From Desulfamplus sp. (GTDB lineage Bacteria; Desulfobacterota; Desulfobacteria; Desulfobacterales; Desulfobacteraceae), in the NCBI GenBank assembly GCA_015231395.1, contig JADGBP010000130.1:1-6646 (forward strand): DNA of 6,646 bases, in the 5' to 3' direction. Of the stretch, positions 1 to 5,534 are shown in pieces. The position numbers and the translations under genes were made by a program. Under the pieces are notes generated by a model. The model was not told where the DNA came from, did no database searches, and worked only from the letters and a program-made list of their open reading frames with translations. The stretch's first letter is position 1. Each line of letters begins with the position of its first letter.

Positions 1-489
1 AAAAATGAAGTCAATTTCTTAAAAAATCTTTCATCTTCCCTTGAAGATTGCACGGTCATGCTTCTTGGTGACGCTTTGATAATAAGTGCCTGGCGTGACT
101 TTCATATTCATGAAGGGGCAACTCTCAGGAACAGAATATTTCTACCAGATCCTCTTGATCCCGCAATTATAATCTTAAAATCCATGGATATTCTTGCGGG
201 TATTGAAGGAAATACTGTCACCTCAAAATCCCTCCCCAATGTTGACAATTCAAACTCCTCCAATGTTGAGACTTCAAAAATATCAAATATTGATGTTTTA
301 GTATTGGCAAAGCCTGAGGATACTTTAGAATCAGCAACGGCTGATAATTTAGCATTGGCAAAAAGTGATACTTTTGATGGCCATTTTAATATTGTAGATG
401 ATTCTCTTGACAAGGGATCTTTTAACGATGACGCTTTTGACATTGATCTTCTTGAAATTGATTTAAAACAGTATCTTAAATTGGAATAA
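1..489 (+). CDS. 3' part of an unrecognised protein with low-complexity acidic tail (possibly TsaB-like)
   Basis: The reading frame is open from the first base, so this is the C-terminal 162 residues of a gene starting upstream; the internal ATG at 58 need not be its start. The first ~70 residues look globular, with hydrophobic stretches VMLLGDALIISAW and DPAIIILKSMDILAGI. After that the chain becomes hydrophilic and acidic, with three degenerate 8-residue repeats (positions 238-309) and a second diverged pair, LVLAKPEDT and LALAKSDT, 17 residues apart. The end, EIDLKQYLKLE, faintly resembles the C-terminal PxYLRxSE-type motif of TsaB, the tRNA threonylcarbamoyladenosine dimerisation subunit. 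The GDA...LDPA...AG pattern before the acidic part would also fit that family if the repeat stretch is an insertion. This is a weak visual resemblance only. The stop at 487-489 lies 26 bases before the next likely start. Confidence 0.6.
   Translation, partial: KNEVNFLKNLSSSLEDCTVMLLGDALIISAWRDFHIHEGATLRNRIFLPDPLDPAIIILKSMDILAGIEGNTVTSKSLPNVDNSNSSNVETSKISNIDVLVLAKPEDTLESATADNLALAKSDTFDGHFNIVDDSLDKGSFNDDAFDIDLLEIDLKQYLKLE
238..309 (+). repeat. three degenerate 24-bp in-frame repeats
   Basis: Consecutive 8-residue units read NVDNSNSS, NVETSKIS and NIDVLVLA. At DNA level the word ccaatgttga recurs at 236-245 and 260-269, 24 bp apart, and the third copy is more diverged. The array lies in the hydrophilic tail of the partial first gene. 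The period equals that of the repeats in the membrane protein and in comF, but the unit sequence is unrelated. Confidence 0.6.
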
Positions 490-515
490 TGCAAAAATAT
501 AAAAAGAAGAGGATT

Positions 516-701
516 ATGATAGAAAACAATTTTGATACCATTTATGATAATATTTTTTCAGATATGGAGTTGCATCAAGTTTTTTATATGAGAGAAAAAA
601 ATAACTCAGAAAACTTTGACGCTGAAAAGGCTTTGGAGACAGCACGTAAGAGTAATTTCCGTGAAGCAATGGATGAAATCTGTTTTGATGATTTGTTATG
701 A
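516..701 (+). CDS. small acidic protein of unknown function (61 aa), first gene of a coupled pair
   Basis: I do not recognise this protein. It begins MIENNFDTIYDNIFSDMEL and ends with the acidic DEICFDDLL. It is predicted mostly helical, has no signal peptide or membrane segment, and contains an amphipathic central part (DAEKALETARKSNFREAMDEI). I chose ATG 516 over the in-frame ATG at 489 because a purine-rich Shine-Dalgarno-like run (505-513, agaagagga) lies just before it. The upstream start would add only a lysine-rich MQKYKKKRI stretch and would overlap the previous stop by one base. The stop codon overlaps the start of the following gene, so the two are probably translationally coupled. 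A small acidic protein before a larger one is compatible with an antitoxin-toxin or adaptor-effector order, but nothing in the sequence proves that. Confidence 0.6.
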   Translation: MIENNFDTIYDNIFSDMELHQVFYMREKNNSENFDAEKALETARKSNFREAMDEICFDDLL

Positions 702-1198
702 TGCAAATTAGAACTAAAGAAGAAATCAAAGATCGTTGTAGGTTTCTTGTGTCACTTTTTGAAGAATTTCACAAGGAATACAACACTTTTACAGATATAT
801 ATTTGTGTCATGAGATTATAGCAAATATAGTGGTTTCTTATTTTGATGATATAGACAGGATGAAGGAATATCATTCGTCAATCAAATTGGCAGACGAGCA
901 CAAAATAGCAGCGTTTACAGCCAAATGGATTGTAAACATGAAGCCAATACAGATGGGCAGAGAACTGATAAAACCCAAAGACAGAAAGCTTTTGTCAAAT
1001 GAATTTTTTGCTTTTTATGCCGCAACTTCAATTCTTGGAATTTCAAACACAAGAAATTTACCTGATTCTCTCAGATATAATTTGATTTACATGTTCAGAC
1101 ACAGGCATTTCACAGGGAGAACTTTAGCCAGTATATGTTTTTGTATGGATGAAATAAATCAATTGAAGAACACAATACAGAGTGCGACAGTATCATAA
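698..1198 (+). CDS. unknown helical protein (166 aa), second gene of a coupled pair
   Basis: No family that I can name with confidence. The chain is soluble and mostly helical. Regions likely to be conserved are the histidine-containing helix DIYLCHEIIANIVVSYFDD (about residues 33-51), KIAAFTAKWIVNMKPIQ (about 69-85), and SNEFFAFYAATSILGIS near residues 100-116. A basic stretch, RYNLIYMFRHRHFTGRTLA, follows near the C-terminus. No nuclease, HEPN or Fic motif is clear. The gene starts at ATG 698 (or the adjacent ATG 701), overlapping the preceding stop in an ATGA arrangement with no strong ribosome site of its own, which suggests coupling to the small upstream gene. Both genes precede a hairpin-containing gap, so they may form the end of a transcription unit. 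Confidence 0.65.
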   Translation: MMQIRTKEEIKDRCRFLVSLFEEFHKEYNTFTDIYLCHEIIANIVVSYFDDIDRMKEYHSSIKLADEHKIAAFTAKWIVNMKPIQMGRELIKPKDRKLLSNEFFAFYAATSILGISNTRNLPDSLRYNLIYMFRHRHFTGRTLASICFCMDEINQLKNTIQSATVS

Positions 1199-1229
1199 TA
1201 TTTACCGTGAAAATACATTTGCGTTTCAT

Positions 1230-1260
1230 GGTCGGGGGAGGCAGAAACTCTGCCATGACC
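1230..1260 (+). other. GC-rich hairpin in the 5' region of the MinD-like gene
   Basis: Perfect inner stem GGCAGA (1240-1245) and TCTGCC (1249-1254) with loop AAC, continued by an outer stem GGTC (1230-1233) and GACC (1257-1260) across an asymmetric internal loop (GGGGGA versus AT). It lies 32 bp after the stop of the 166-aa gene. No T-run follows (the next bases are gtttaag), so it is not a typical intrinsic terminator. It could be a leader structure, an RNA-processing site or a copy of a dispersed palindrome. The rest of the 1199-1320 gap shows no clear promoter. Confidence 0.5.
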
Positions 1261-1320
1261 GTTTAAGTCTGTTGATAAGGTTGGGCTTTGGAAAATGCAA
1301 GAGGGATTGAAAAATTTCCA

Positions 1321-2229
1321 ATGGCTAACAAAAATCCTGTTCAGATTATAGCGATTATAGGACCCAAAGGGGGAGTGGGTAAAACCTCAATTTCCGCTAA
1401 CCTTGCCATATCATTGTCCAAACTTGGTAAAAAGGTCGTAGCTGTTGACCTTGACCTTGGGGCATCAAATCTTAACACCTTCCTGGGTATCAGAACTTCA
1501 AAATTTACTCTTGACGATTTTGTACTGAACAAGGTCGGCAAACTACAGGATATTGTCCTTGAAACAGGTTGGGACAACATGGGGTTTATCTGCGGGGGAA
1601 ATATCCCTGGAATTGCCAATCTTCACTACAGCAAAAAGATGAAGCTTATTCGGAATCTTTCCTTGCTGGAGTATGATTTTGCACTGTTGGATCTTGGTGC
1701 AGGTGCGTCATACAATGTGGTGGATTTTGTTATTATTGCCCAGAAAAGTCTTCTTGTAACCACACCGGAAATTCCGTCAATACTCAACACCTACAGTTTT
1801 TTAAAAACACTGGTTTTTAGAAGAGTTACCATGGCGTTAAAAGAGCTTGGCAATCAGAACGTTCTTGATCTGATTGAACAAGCAAGAGACGTTGACAAAA
1901 ATCCGCATCTTAAAAAAATGGATGATCTAATAAAAGCCGCTGGAATAATTGATAGAAGGGCATCCGGAGTAATCAAGCAAATTCTGCCTGATATAAGACC
2001 AGCAATGATTTTGAATAGAATCAGATCCAATAAAGATGAAAAAGCCTGTGCTGCAATTGAAAACCTGATGCAACAGTATCTTGGGATTGAATGCAGCCGG
2101 ATACTGCGTGTGCATGAAGATGCAAGTGTAGGTTACGCTATCGCAAAGATGACTCCGGTAATGATTGATAATCCAAGTTCAGTGTTTGCAAAGGATATCA
2201 ATGATATAGCACTATTCCTAACAGGATAG
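1321..2229 (+). CDS. MinD/FlhG-like ParA-family ATPase, orphan
   Basis: A P-loop ATPase of the MinD/ParA (SIMIBI) class; these proteins dimerise on ATP and position cellular structures. It has the deviant Walker A KGGVGKT (residues 16-22 from this start) with the signature lysine, a switch I VDLDLGASN (42-50), and a Walker B-type strand ALLDLGAG (121-128). The PEIPS segment near 149-153 corresponds to the TPE motif of MinD/FlhG. Compared with classical MinD it carries an extra helical stretch at about residues 166-220. Its end, DIALFLTG, lacks the basic amphipathic membrane-targeting helix of MinD, so a Min role is unlikely. FlhG/FleN is the nearer named relative, but no flagellar gene is in view. 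A TTG at 1288 preceded by AAGG at 7-nt spacing could start the protein 11 residues earlier; I prefer ATG 1321 because it gives the usual short lead before the P-loop. Confidence 0.85.
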   Translation: MANKNPVQIIAIIGPKGGVGKTSISANLAISLSKLGKKVVAVDLDLGASNLNTFLGIRTSKFTLDDFVLNKVGKLQDIVLETGWDNMGFICGGNIPGIANLHYSKKMKLIRNLSLLEYDFALLDLGAGASYNVVDFVIIAQKSLLVTTPEIPSILNTYSFLKTLVFRRVTMALKELGNQNVLDLIEQARDVDKNPHLKKMDDLIKAAGIIDRRASGVIKQILPDIRPAMILNRIRSNKDEKACAAIENLMQQYLGIECSRILRVHEDASVGYAIAKMTPVMIDNPSSVFAKDINDIALFLTG

Positions 2230-2269
2230 GTTAGATAGATATATTCATTTATTTTTTATTTTTTCAAGA

Positions 2270-3808
2270 TTATTCGCTTTTTCCCATAGCTTTATTTTTT
2301 TCCAGATCGTCCGTCTTCTTGATATTTCCTGTTTTTTCTTGGGATAATTTTTCCAGAATCATGTCTAATTTGGCTGAAACATCCCGAAGCTCCTTTTCAA
2401 CATCTGCAAGATTTGTCTGATTCGTGTTTGTCTTATTGCTATTCAGATTACTCGTTGACTTGACACGGAGTTCTTCAAGTTCCTTAAGCTCTGATTCAAT
2501 TTTAGGTTTAAGTTCTGATTCAATTTTAGGTTTAAGTTCTGTTTCAATCTTAGGTTTAAGTTCTGTTTCAATCTCTGATTTCATTGCCGGTTCAAGTTTA
2601 GGTTCAAGGTCTGCTTTAAATTTGGTTTCAAGTTCTAGTTCAAGTTCTGCTTTTTTGTTTTCCTGATTGTCAGGTAATATTTCAGATAATGTTGTTGCAG
2701 ACGCTTCATCATGACTTTTGTTTTCAGGTGTGTTGATAAATTCAGGTTGGGCGATGATTTCTGGTTTAGTTATGAGTTCTGGTTTGGTTATGATTTCTGG
2801 CTTATTGATGATGCCCGACTCTTTTATGGTTGTATTCAACTCAAAAAGACCCGTGATGTTTATGTTATTAAAAATCCCTGTAGCCTCAATGTGCGGGGCT
2901 ATTAATGATGCTATGTTGGGTTGTCCAGTCCGGGTTAATATTGAAAAACCAATAGATGATGCAATACTCAAGTAAAGAGCAATGCAAAGATAGGCGTAAG
3001 AGTGCTTTTTTTTGCTGAATATGCTTTTGATCTGCAAAAAAAGATATATTATCACTCCAAAGGGGATCAGAAACTCAAAAAAAAGATAGGTCGGCTTGAG
3101 AAAAAATGGCCAGTTTGAGAACAACTTCAGATCAAGGATTGCCTGCATAACGGTCAGATTACTTCTAAGTCCCGCGATAAAAGGAAAACAGCATAACAGA
3201 GACAATAAAAAAACAGGGATAACTATGAACTGCCTGCTTCGGAGAAAAAAGAAAGATGTATAGACCATGATGGCAGCACTGATGAAAAATGTAAAAAGAA
3301 TTTTGGAATAGTATATGCCCAGAATAAAGAAATCTTGGTCAAGAGGTGGAGAAGAGAGATAAAAAATCAATAATACAGGAATTCCTACTCCCATGAGCAA
3401 AATGGCAGCAGCGGCAGAAATTATGGTTTGCCCTTTTGATTCCATCTGGTTTTTGTTGTTATATGTTCTATTGGCGACAAAATTATTTTTTATATGGTCT
3501 TTGGCAAAAGTTTTTTGGTATTCATTATGGTCGTCAGCAAAGCTCTCTCTGTCTTTAGTGAGGATATCGTCAGCAAAGCTCTCTCTGTCTTTAGTGAGGA
3601 TATCCTCTTCAAAGATATCCTTACTATCCTCAATTTCATCATCAAAATCCTCTTTTTTTAGAAGTTTATTTTCGGGTATTATTCTATTGTTGGTAAAGTC
3701 GTCCTCAAATATTTTATCCTCAAAAAGCTCTTCACTTTCGTCTTCGTCAAAGTTATTTTTGAAATATTTTCTTTTTCCAACAGAATATTTTTTATTTTTT
3801 TTGCTCAT
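2270..3808 (-). CDS. five-helix membrane protein with acidic N-terminus and repetitive C-terminal tail
   Basis: I do not recognise this 512-aa protein. Residues 1-125 are highly charged and acidic, with a perfect duplicated 12-mer (DILTKDRESFAD at 69-80 and 81-92). Five hydrophobic segments follow, about 128-150, 160-189, 194-214, 241-260 and 269-291. Basic residues cluster at 190-192 (RSR) and 261-268 (KSIFSKKK), so the positive-inside rule predicts a cytoplasmic N-terminus and a C-terminus outside the membrane. The tail holds four KPEIIT-like hexads (336-359), three to four ETELKPKI-type octads (414-442), and a short predicted coiled coil (about 467-490, DVEKELRDVSAKLDMILEKL). The start follows an AGGAAAGGA ribosome site, and a good promoter lies upstream. 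It is alone on this strand, convergent with the MinD-like gene and divergent from comF. The architecture suggests an envelope-spanning or scaffold protein, but function is unknown. Confidence 0.8.
   Translation of the reverse strand: MSKKNKKYSVGKRKYFKNNFDEDESEELFEDKIFEDDFTNNRIIPENKLLKKEDFDDEIEDSKDIFEEDILTKDRESFADDILTKDRESFADDHNEYQKTFAKDHIKNNFVANRTYNNKNQMESKGQTIISAAAAILLMGVGIPVLLIFYLSSPPLDQDFFILGIYYSKILFTFFISAAIMVYTSFFFLRSRQFIVIPVFLLSLLCCFPFIAGLRSNLTVMQAILDLKLFSNWPFFLKPTYLFFEFLIPFGVIIYLFLQIKSIFSKKKHSYAYLCIALYLSIASSIGFSILTRTGQPNIASLIAPHIEATGIFNNINITGLFELNTTIKESGIINKPEIITKPELITKPEIIAQPEFINTPENKSHDEASATTLSEILPDNQENKKAELELELETKFKADLEPKLEPAMKSEIETELKPKIETELKPKIESELKPKIESELKELEELRVKSTSNLNSNKTNTNQTNLADVEKELRDVSAKLDMILEKLSQEKTGNIKKTDDLEKNKAMGKSE
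2483..2581 (-). repeat. 24-bp tandem repeats encoding ETELKPKI octads
   Basis: Read on the plus strand, units of 24 bp (aagttctgattcaatttt plus aggttt and variants) begin at 2486, 2510, 2534 and 2558. The first three are nearly identical and the fourth is degenerate. They encode ETELKPKI, ETELKPKI, ESELKPKI and a partial ESELKELE in the tail of the membrane protein. Looser relatives (ADLEPKLEP) continue upstream in the protein, which suggests an older expansion decaying outward. Confidence 0.85.
2732..2803 (-). repeat. 18-bp tandem repeats encoding KPEIIT-like hexads
   Basis: Four consecutive hexads, KPEIIT, KPELIT, KPEIIA and QPEFIN, lie at residues 336-359 of the membrane protein, followed by a partial TPEN. 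The proline-containing period suggests an extended, non-globular spacer just after the last membrane helix, on the predicted outer face. Confidence 0.8.
3531..3604 (-). repeat. perfect 36-bp tandem duplication
   Basis: Two identical 36-bp units, 3531-3566 and 3567-3602, with the identity running two bases further. They encode DILTKDRESFAD twice in the acidic N-terminal region of the membrane protein. Complete identity, including silent positions, indicates a recent duplication and possible copy-number variation between strains. Confidence 0.9.
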
Positions 3809-3847
3809 AATGCTATTTATTCCTTTCCTGTAAAAATGTTTGGACTA

Positions 3848-3875
3848 TTTATAATGCCGTTAAAAGCAAAGTCAA
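3848..3875 (-). promoter_or_regulatory. sigma-70-type promoter for the membrane protein gene
   Basis: On the minus strand a -35 box TTGACT (complement of 3870-3875) and a -10 box TATAAA (complement of 3848-3853) are separated by 16 bp. Each box differs from consensus at one position. The -10 lies about 40 bp before the ATG at 3808, and a ribosome site AGGAAAGGA follows in between. On the plus strand, TATAAT at 3850-3855 overlaps the same place and could serve comF, but it has no convincing -35. Confidence 0.55.
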
Positions 3876-3894
3876 ACAGAATCAATTTTATAGA

Positions 3895-3930
3895 ACAATT
3901 TTTAGCATGGATACAATTTTTAGTATGGAT
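3895..3930 (+). repeat. 18-bp tandem repeat upstream of comF
   Basis: Two units of acaatttttagYatggat (3895-3912 and 3913-3930) with one difference. They lie in the 175-bp divergent intergenic region between the membrane protein gene and comF, about 55 bp before the chosen comF start. They could be paired operator half-sites or simply another slippage product. The rest of 3809-3983 holds the promoter described and no convincing gene. Confidence 0.7.
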
Positions 3931-3983
3931 ATTTGCCCGAGTATATGAGAGTATTTTTTTCAATAAATACGGTATTCAGACAT

Positions 3984-4940
3984 ATGGCAAAAGTTTTTGC
4001 AGACGTTATTTTTCCGCCAAAATGCCTTAAATGTGGGAGTTTTTTAATAGATGCACAGAAAAGCGATATAATAAGTGCTGAGAAAAGCGATATAATAAGT
4101 GCTGAGAAAGACGATATAATAAGTGCGGAGAAAGACGACATAATAAGTGCGGGGAAAGATGATATAATAAGTGCAGAGAGAACATATGGGCTTGAGACTC
4201 GATCAGAATTTATGGATATAGAGTCTGCGTTTAGCCATTTTTCCCGCTATTTTTGCCCATTGTGTTGCGTGAAAACTGGCGATCTCTCTATTTTTATGAA
4301 GCATAACGAAGATCTCTCCAGTACGGATGTCCCCACGGATCTATCCACAGATCGTTCCAGCATCATTCCTGCTTTTTCTAAATTTGCAGGCATTGATAGC
4401 ACTCCATTGTCAGGCATTGAGATTGAGGTCAGAGCATCATCAATCTATGATGGTGTGGTAAAGGAATCCATTCATTTGTTTAAATATAGTGGTAAAACCG
4501 GACTGGCTGATCCACTTGGGCTGTTGTTGTTCCAAACTTTTGCTCGATATTACGAAAATAAGCCCATAGATTTTATTGTCCCAATTCCCCTTTACCGTTG
4601 GAAAATGATGCAACGTGGCTTTAATCAGTCCTTTTTGTTAGTCAGAAAATTTAGAAAATACTGGCTGCAATGGAAAGGCTTTGAACCTTCTTGGAAGGTT
4701 GCTCCTGAACTTATTGTCCGCAAGCGGAACACAAAATCCCAGACCGGCTTTAGCAGACAGGAGAGACAGGAGAATCTCAGAGGGGCTTTTGCTGTCAACA
4801 AACCGGCAATAGTTAAAGGGAGACATATTGTTCTTGTAGATGATGTTCATACAACCGGTGCCACGACAACCGAAGCAGGAAAGGTATTGTTTGAGGCAGG
4901 TGCAGCGTCTGTTGGTGTTATTGTGATTGCCAAGGCTTGA
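3984..4940 (+). CDS. comF: ComF-family phosphoribosyltransferase-like protein with repeat inserted in the zinc ribbon
   Basis: ComF-type proteins combine an N-terminal zinc ribbon with a type I phosphoribosyltransferase fold and are linked to DNA uptake in competent bacteria. The start MAKVFADVIFPPKCLKCG matches the usual ComF N-terminus, so I prefer ATG 3984 to the upstream in-frame TTG 3933 or ATG 3945; no strong ribosome site marks any of them. From this start, CLKC is at residues 14-17 and FCPLC at 90-94. Between them lie five 8-residue repeats (26-65). Further conserved parts are YDGVVKESIHLFKYSGK (155-171), VPIPLYRWKMMQRGFNQS (199-216), RNTKSQTGFSRQERQENLRG (248-267), and the PRPP loop VLVDDVHTTGAT (283-294). 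The protein has 318 residues against about 220-250 usual, the excess being the repeats and a Ser/Asp-rich stretch at 98-145. The catalytic half looks intact. Confidence 0.88.
   Translation: MAKVFADVIFPPKCLKCGSFLIDAQKSDIISAEKSDIISAEKDDIISAEKDDIISAGKDDIISAERTYGLETRSEFMDIESAFSHFSRYFCPLCCVKTGDLSIFMKHNEDLSSTDVPTDLSTDRSSIIPAFSKFAGIDSTPLSGIEIEVRASSIYDGVVKESIHLFKYSGKTGLADPLGLLLFQTFARYYENKPIDFIVPIPLYRWKMMQRGFNQSFLLVRKFRKYWLQWKGFEPSWKVAPELIVRKRNTKSQTGFSRQERQENLRGAFAVNKPAIVKGRHIVLVDDVHTTGATTTEAGKVLFEAGAASVGVIVIAKA
4059..4178 (+). repeat. five 24-bp tandem repeats inside comF
   Basis: Units of 24 bp start at 4059, 4083, 4107, 4131 and 4155. They encode KSDIISAE twice, KDDIISAE, KDDIISAG and KDDIISAE. 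The core gatataataagtgc is almost unchanged in all copies. Adjacent copies differ by single bases in a graded way, typical of stepwise duplication. The array is in frame and lies between the two CxxC pairs of the ComF zinc ribbon. Confidence 0.95.
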
Positions 4941-4951
4941 GGTAAATGACT

Positions 4952-4982
4952 CCTACCTTGAAGGGTAGGGGGGGGGGCTTTT
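4952..4982 (+). other. small hairpin followed by a ten-G homopolymer, upstream of rfaE2
   Basis: CCTACC (4952-4957) pairs with GGTAGG (4964-4969) around loop TTGAAG, and the run of ten G residues (4968-4977) overlaps the 3' arm, followed by CTTTT. It lies just after the comF stop and about 60 bp before the rfaE2 start. It may act as a weak terminator for comF. The homopolymer is notable in AT-rich DNA: such tracts slip in replication and are also prone to sequencing error. Confidence 0.5.
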
Positions 4983-5023
4983 AAGGCGACTATGAATTGA
5001 TATAAAAAGAAGTTGATACAAAT

Positions 5024-5030
5024 AGGGAGG
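5024..5030 (+). promoter_or_regulatory. strong ribosome binding site fixing the rfaE2 start
   Basis: AGGGAGG with a 6-nt spacer before ATG 5037. This decides against the in-frame TTG at 5013, which has no such site and would place the Shine-Dalgarno sequence inside the coding region. Confidence 0.8.
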
Positions 5031-5036
5031 GTAGAT

Positions 5037-5534
5037 ATGAAAAGAATGTTGCAAAATCAAAAAATCATACATGGCTCAGAAATACATAGTATGATTGAGA
5101 TGCATAAAGAAAAAAATAATACAGTGGTTTTTACAAACGGCTGTTTTGATATCCTTCATGCGGGGCATGTCACATATCTTGAAGAAGCTGCAAAACAGGG
5201 AGATGTTTTGGTGGTTGGCGTGAACTCCGATATTTCCGTCAAACAGATAAAAGGATATAGAAGACCGATTGTTGAAGCAATGCATCGGGCAAAGGTTATT
5301 TCATCTCTTGAGTGTGTGGATTACGTGGTGCTTTTTGATGAACCTGATCCTGAAAATTTGATTAGAAAGATAGTTCCGGATATTCTTGTAAAAGGTGCTG
5401 ACTGGAGTGAAGACAAGATTATTGGTGCTGATTTTGTGAAAGAGTCTGGTGGAAGAGTGGAGAGGATTGAACTGGTTCCTGAAATCTCAACAACAATAAT
5501 CATTGATCGGATAATTATGCTTTATGGTTGTTAA
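5037..5534 (+). CDS. rfaE2: D-glycero-beta-D-manno-heptose 1-phosphate adenylyltransferase
   Basis: Transfers AMP from ATP to D,D-heptose 1-phosphate, giving ADP-heptose for the LPS inner core; a cytoplasmic cytidylyltransferase-like enzyme. The 165 residues match the stand-alone C-terminal half of HldE/RfaE. Seen are TNGCFDILHAGH (33-44) with the nucleotide-binding HxGH motif (41-44), NSDISVKQIKG (63-73), RRPIVEAMHRAKVISSLECV, and the PDILVKGADW segment with GGRVE and STT (151-153). The kinase domain (RfaE1) is absent and not nearby, as in species where the two halves are separate genes. Small departures from the family as I recall it are AMHRA where an acidic residue usually precedes RA, and IST where GST or RST is common. 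The start is set by the AGGGAGG site. It lies 96 bp after comF. Confidence 0.92.
   Translation: MKRMLQNQKIIHGSEIHSMIEMHKEKNNTVVFTNGCFDILHAGHVTYLEEAAKQGDVLVVGVNSDISVKQIKGYRRPIVEAMHRAKVISSLECVDYVVLFDEPDPENLIRKIVPDILVKGADWSEDKIIGADFVKESGGRVERIELVPEISTTIIIDRIIMLYGC

Noticed and set aside
108..494. 128-codon minus-strand frame opposite the first gene
   Set aside because: No ribosome site or recognisable motifs; explained as a shadow of the plus-strand gene, which runs open from the window edge.
489..515. Alternative ATG start at 489 for the small gene
   Set aside because: It would add nine mostly basic residues, lacks a spaced ribosome site, and would bury the good purine-rich site just before ATG 516.
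2218..2264. Possible intrinsic terminator after the MinD-like gene (CTAAC/GTTAG then a T-rich stretch)
   Set aside because: The stem is only 5 A/T-rich pairs, it includes the stop codon region, and the T-rich tract is displaced and interrupted; too weak to annotate.
2424..2666. Plus-strand serine-rich repeat protein (SSDSILGL-like)
   Set aside because: It is the complement of the ETELKPKI repeats of the membrane protein, whose long frame, membrane segments and promoter make it the real gene.
3393..3833. 146-codon plus-strand frame rich in Ser and Leu
   Set aside because: Antisense shadow of the acidic N-terminal region of the membrane protein; no ribosome site and biased composition.
3836..4030. 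64-codon plus-strand reading frame in the divergent intergenic region
   Set aside because: It has no ribosome site, overlaps the conserved start of comF in another frame, and its product has no sensible features beyond the 18-bp repeat.
3920..4141. Minus-strand reading frame with SALIIS repeats
   Set aside because: It is the antisense reading of the comF 24-bp array; 24 bp is divisible by three, so all frames stay open across it.
4059..4178. Regularly repeated units that might suggest a CRISPR array
   Set aside because: The units are contiguous with no unique spacers, are in frame, and encode an octad inside ComF; no cas genes are present.
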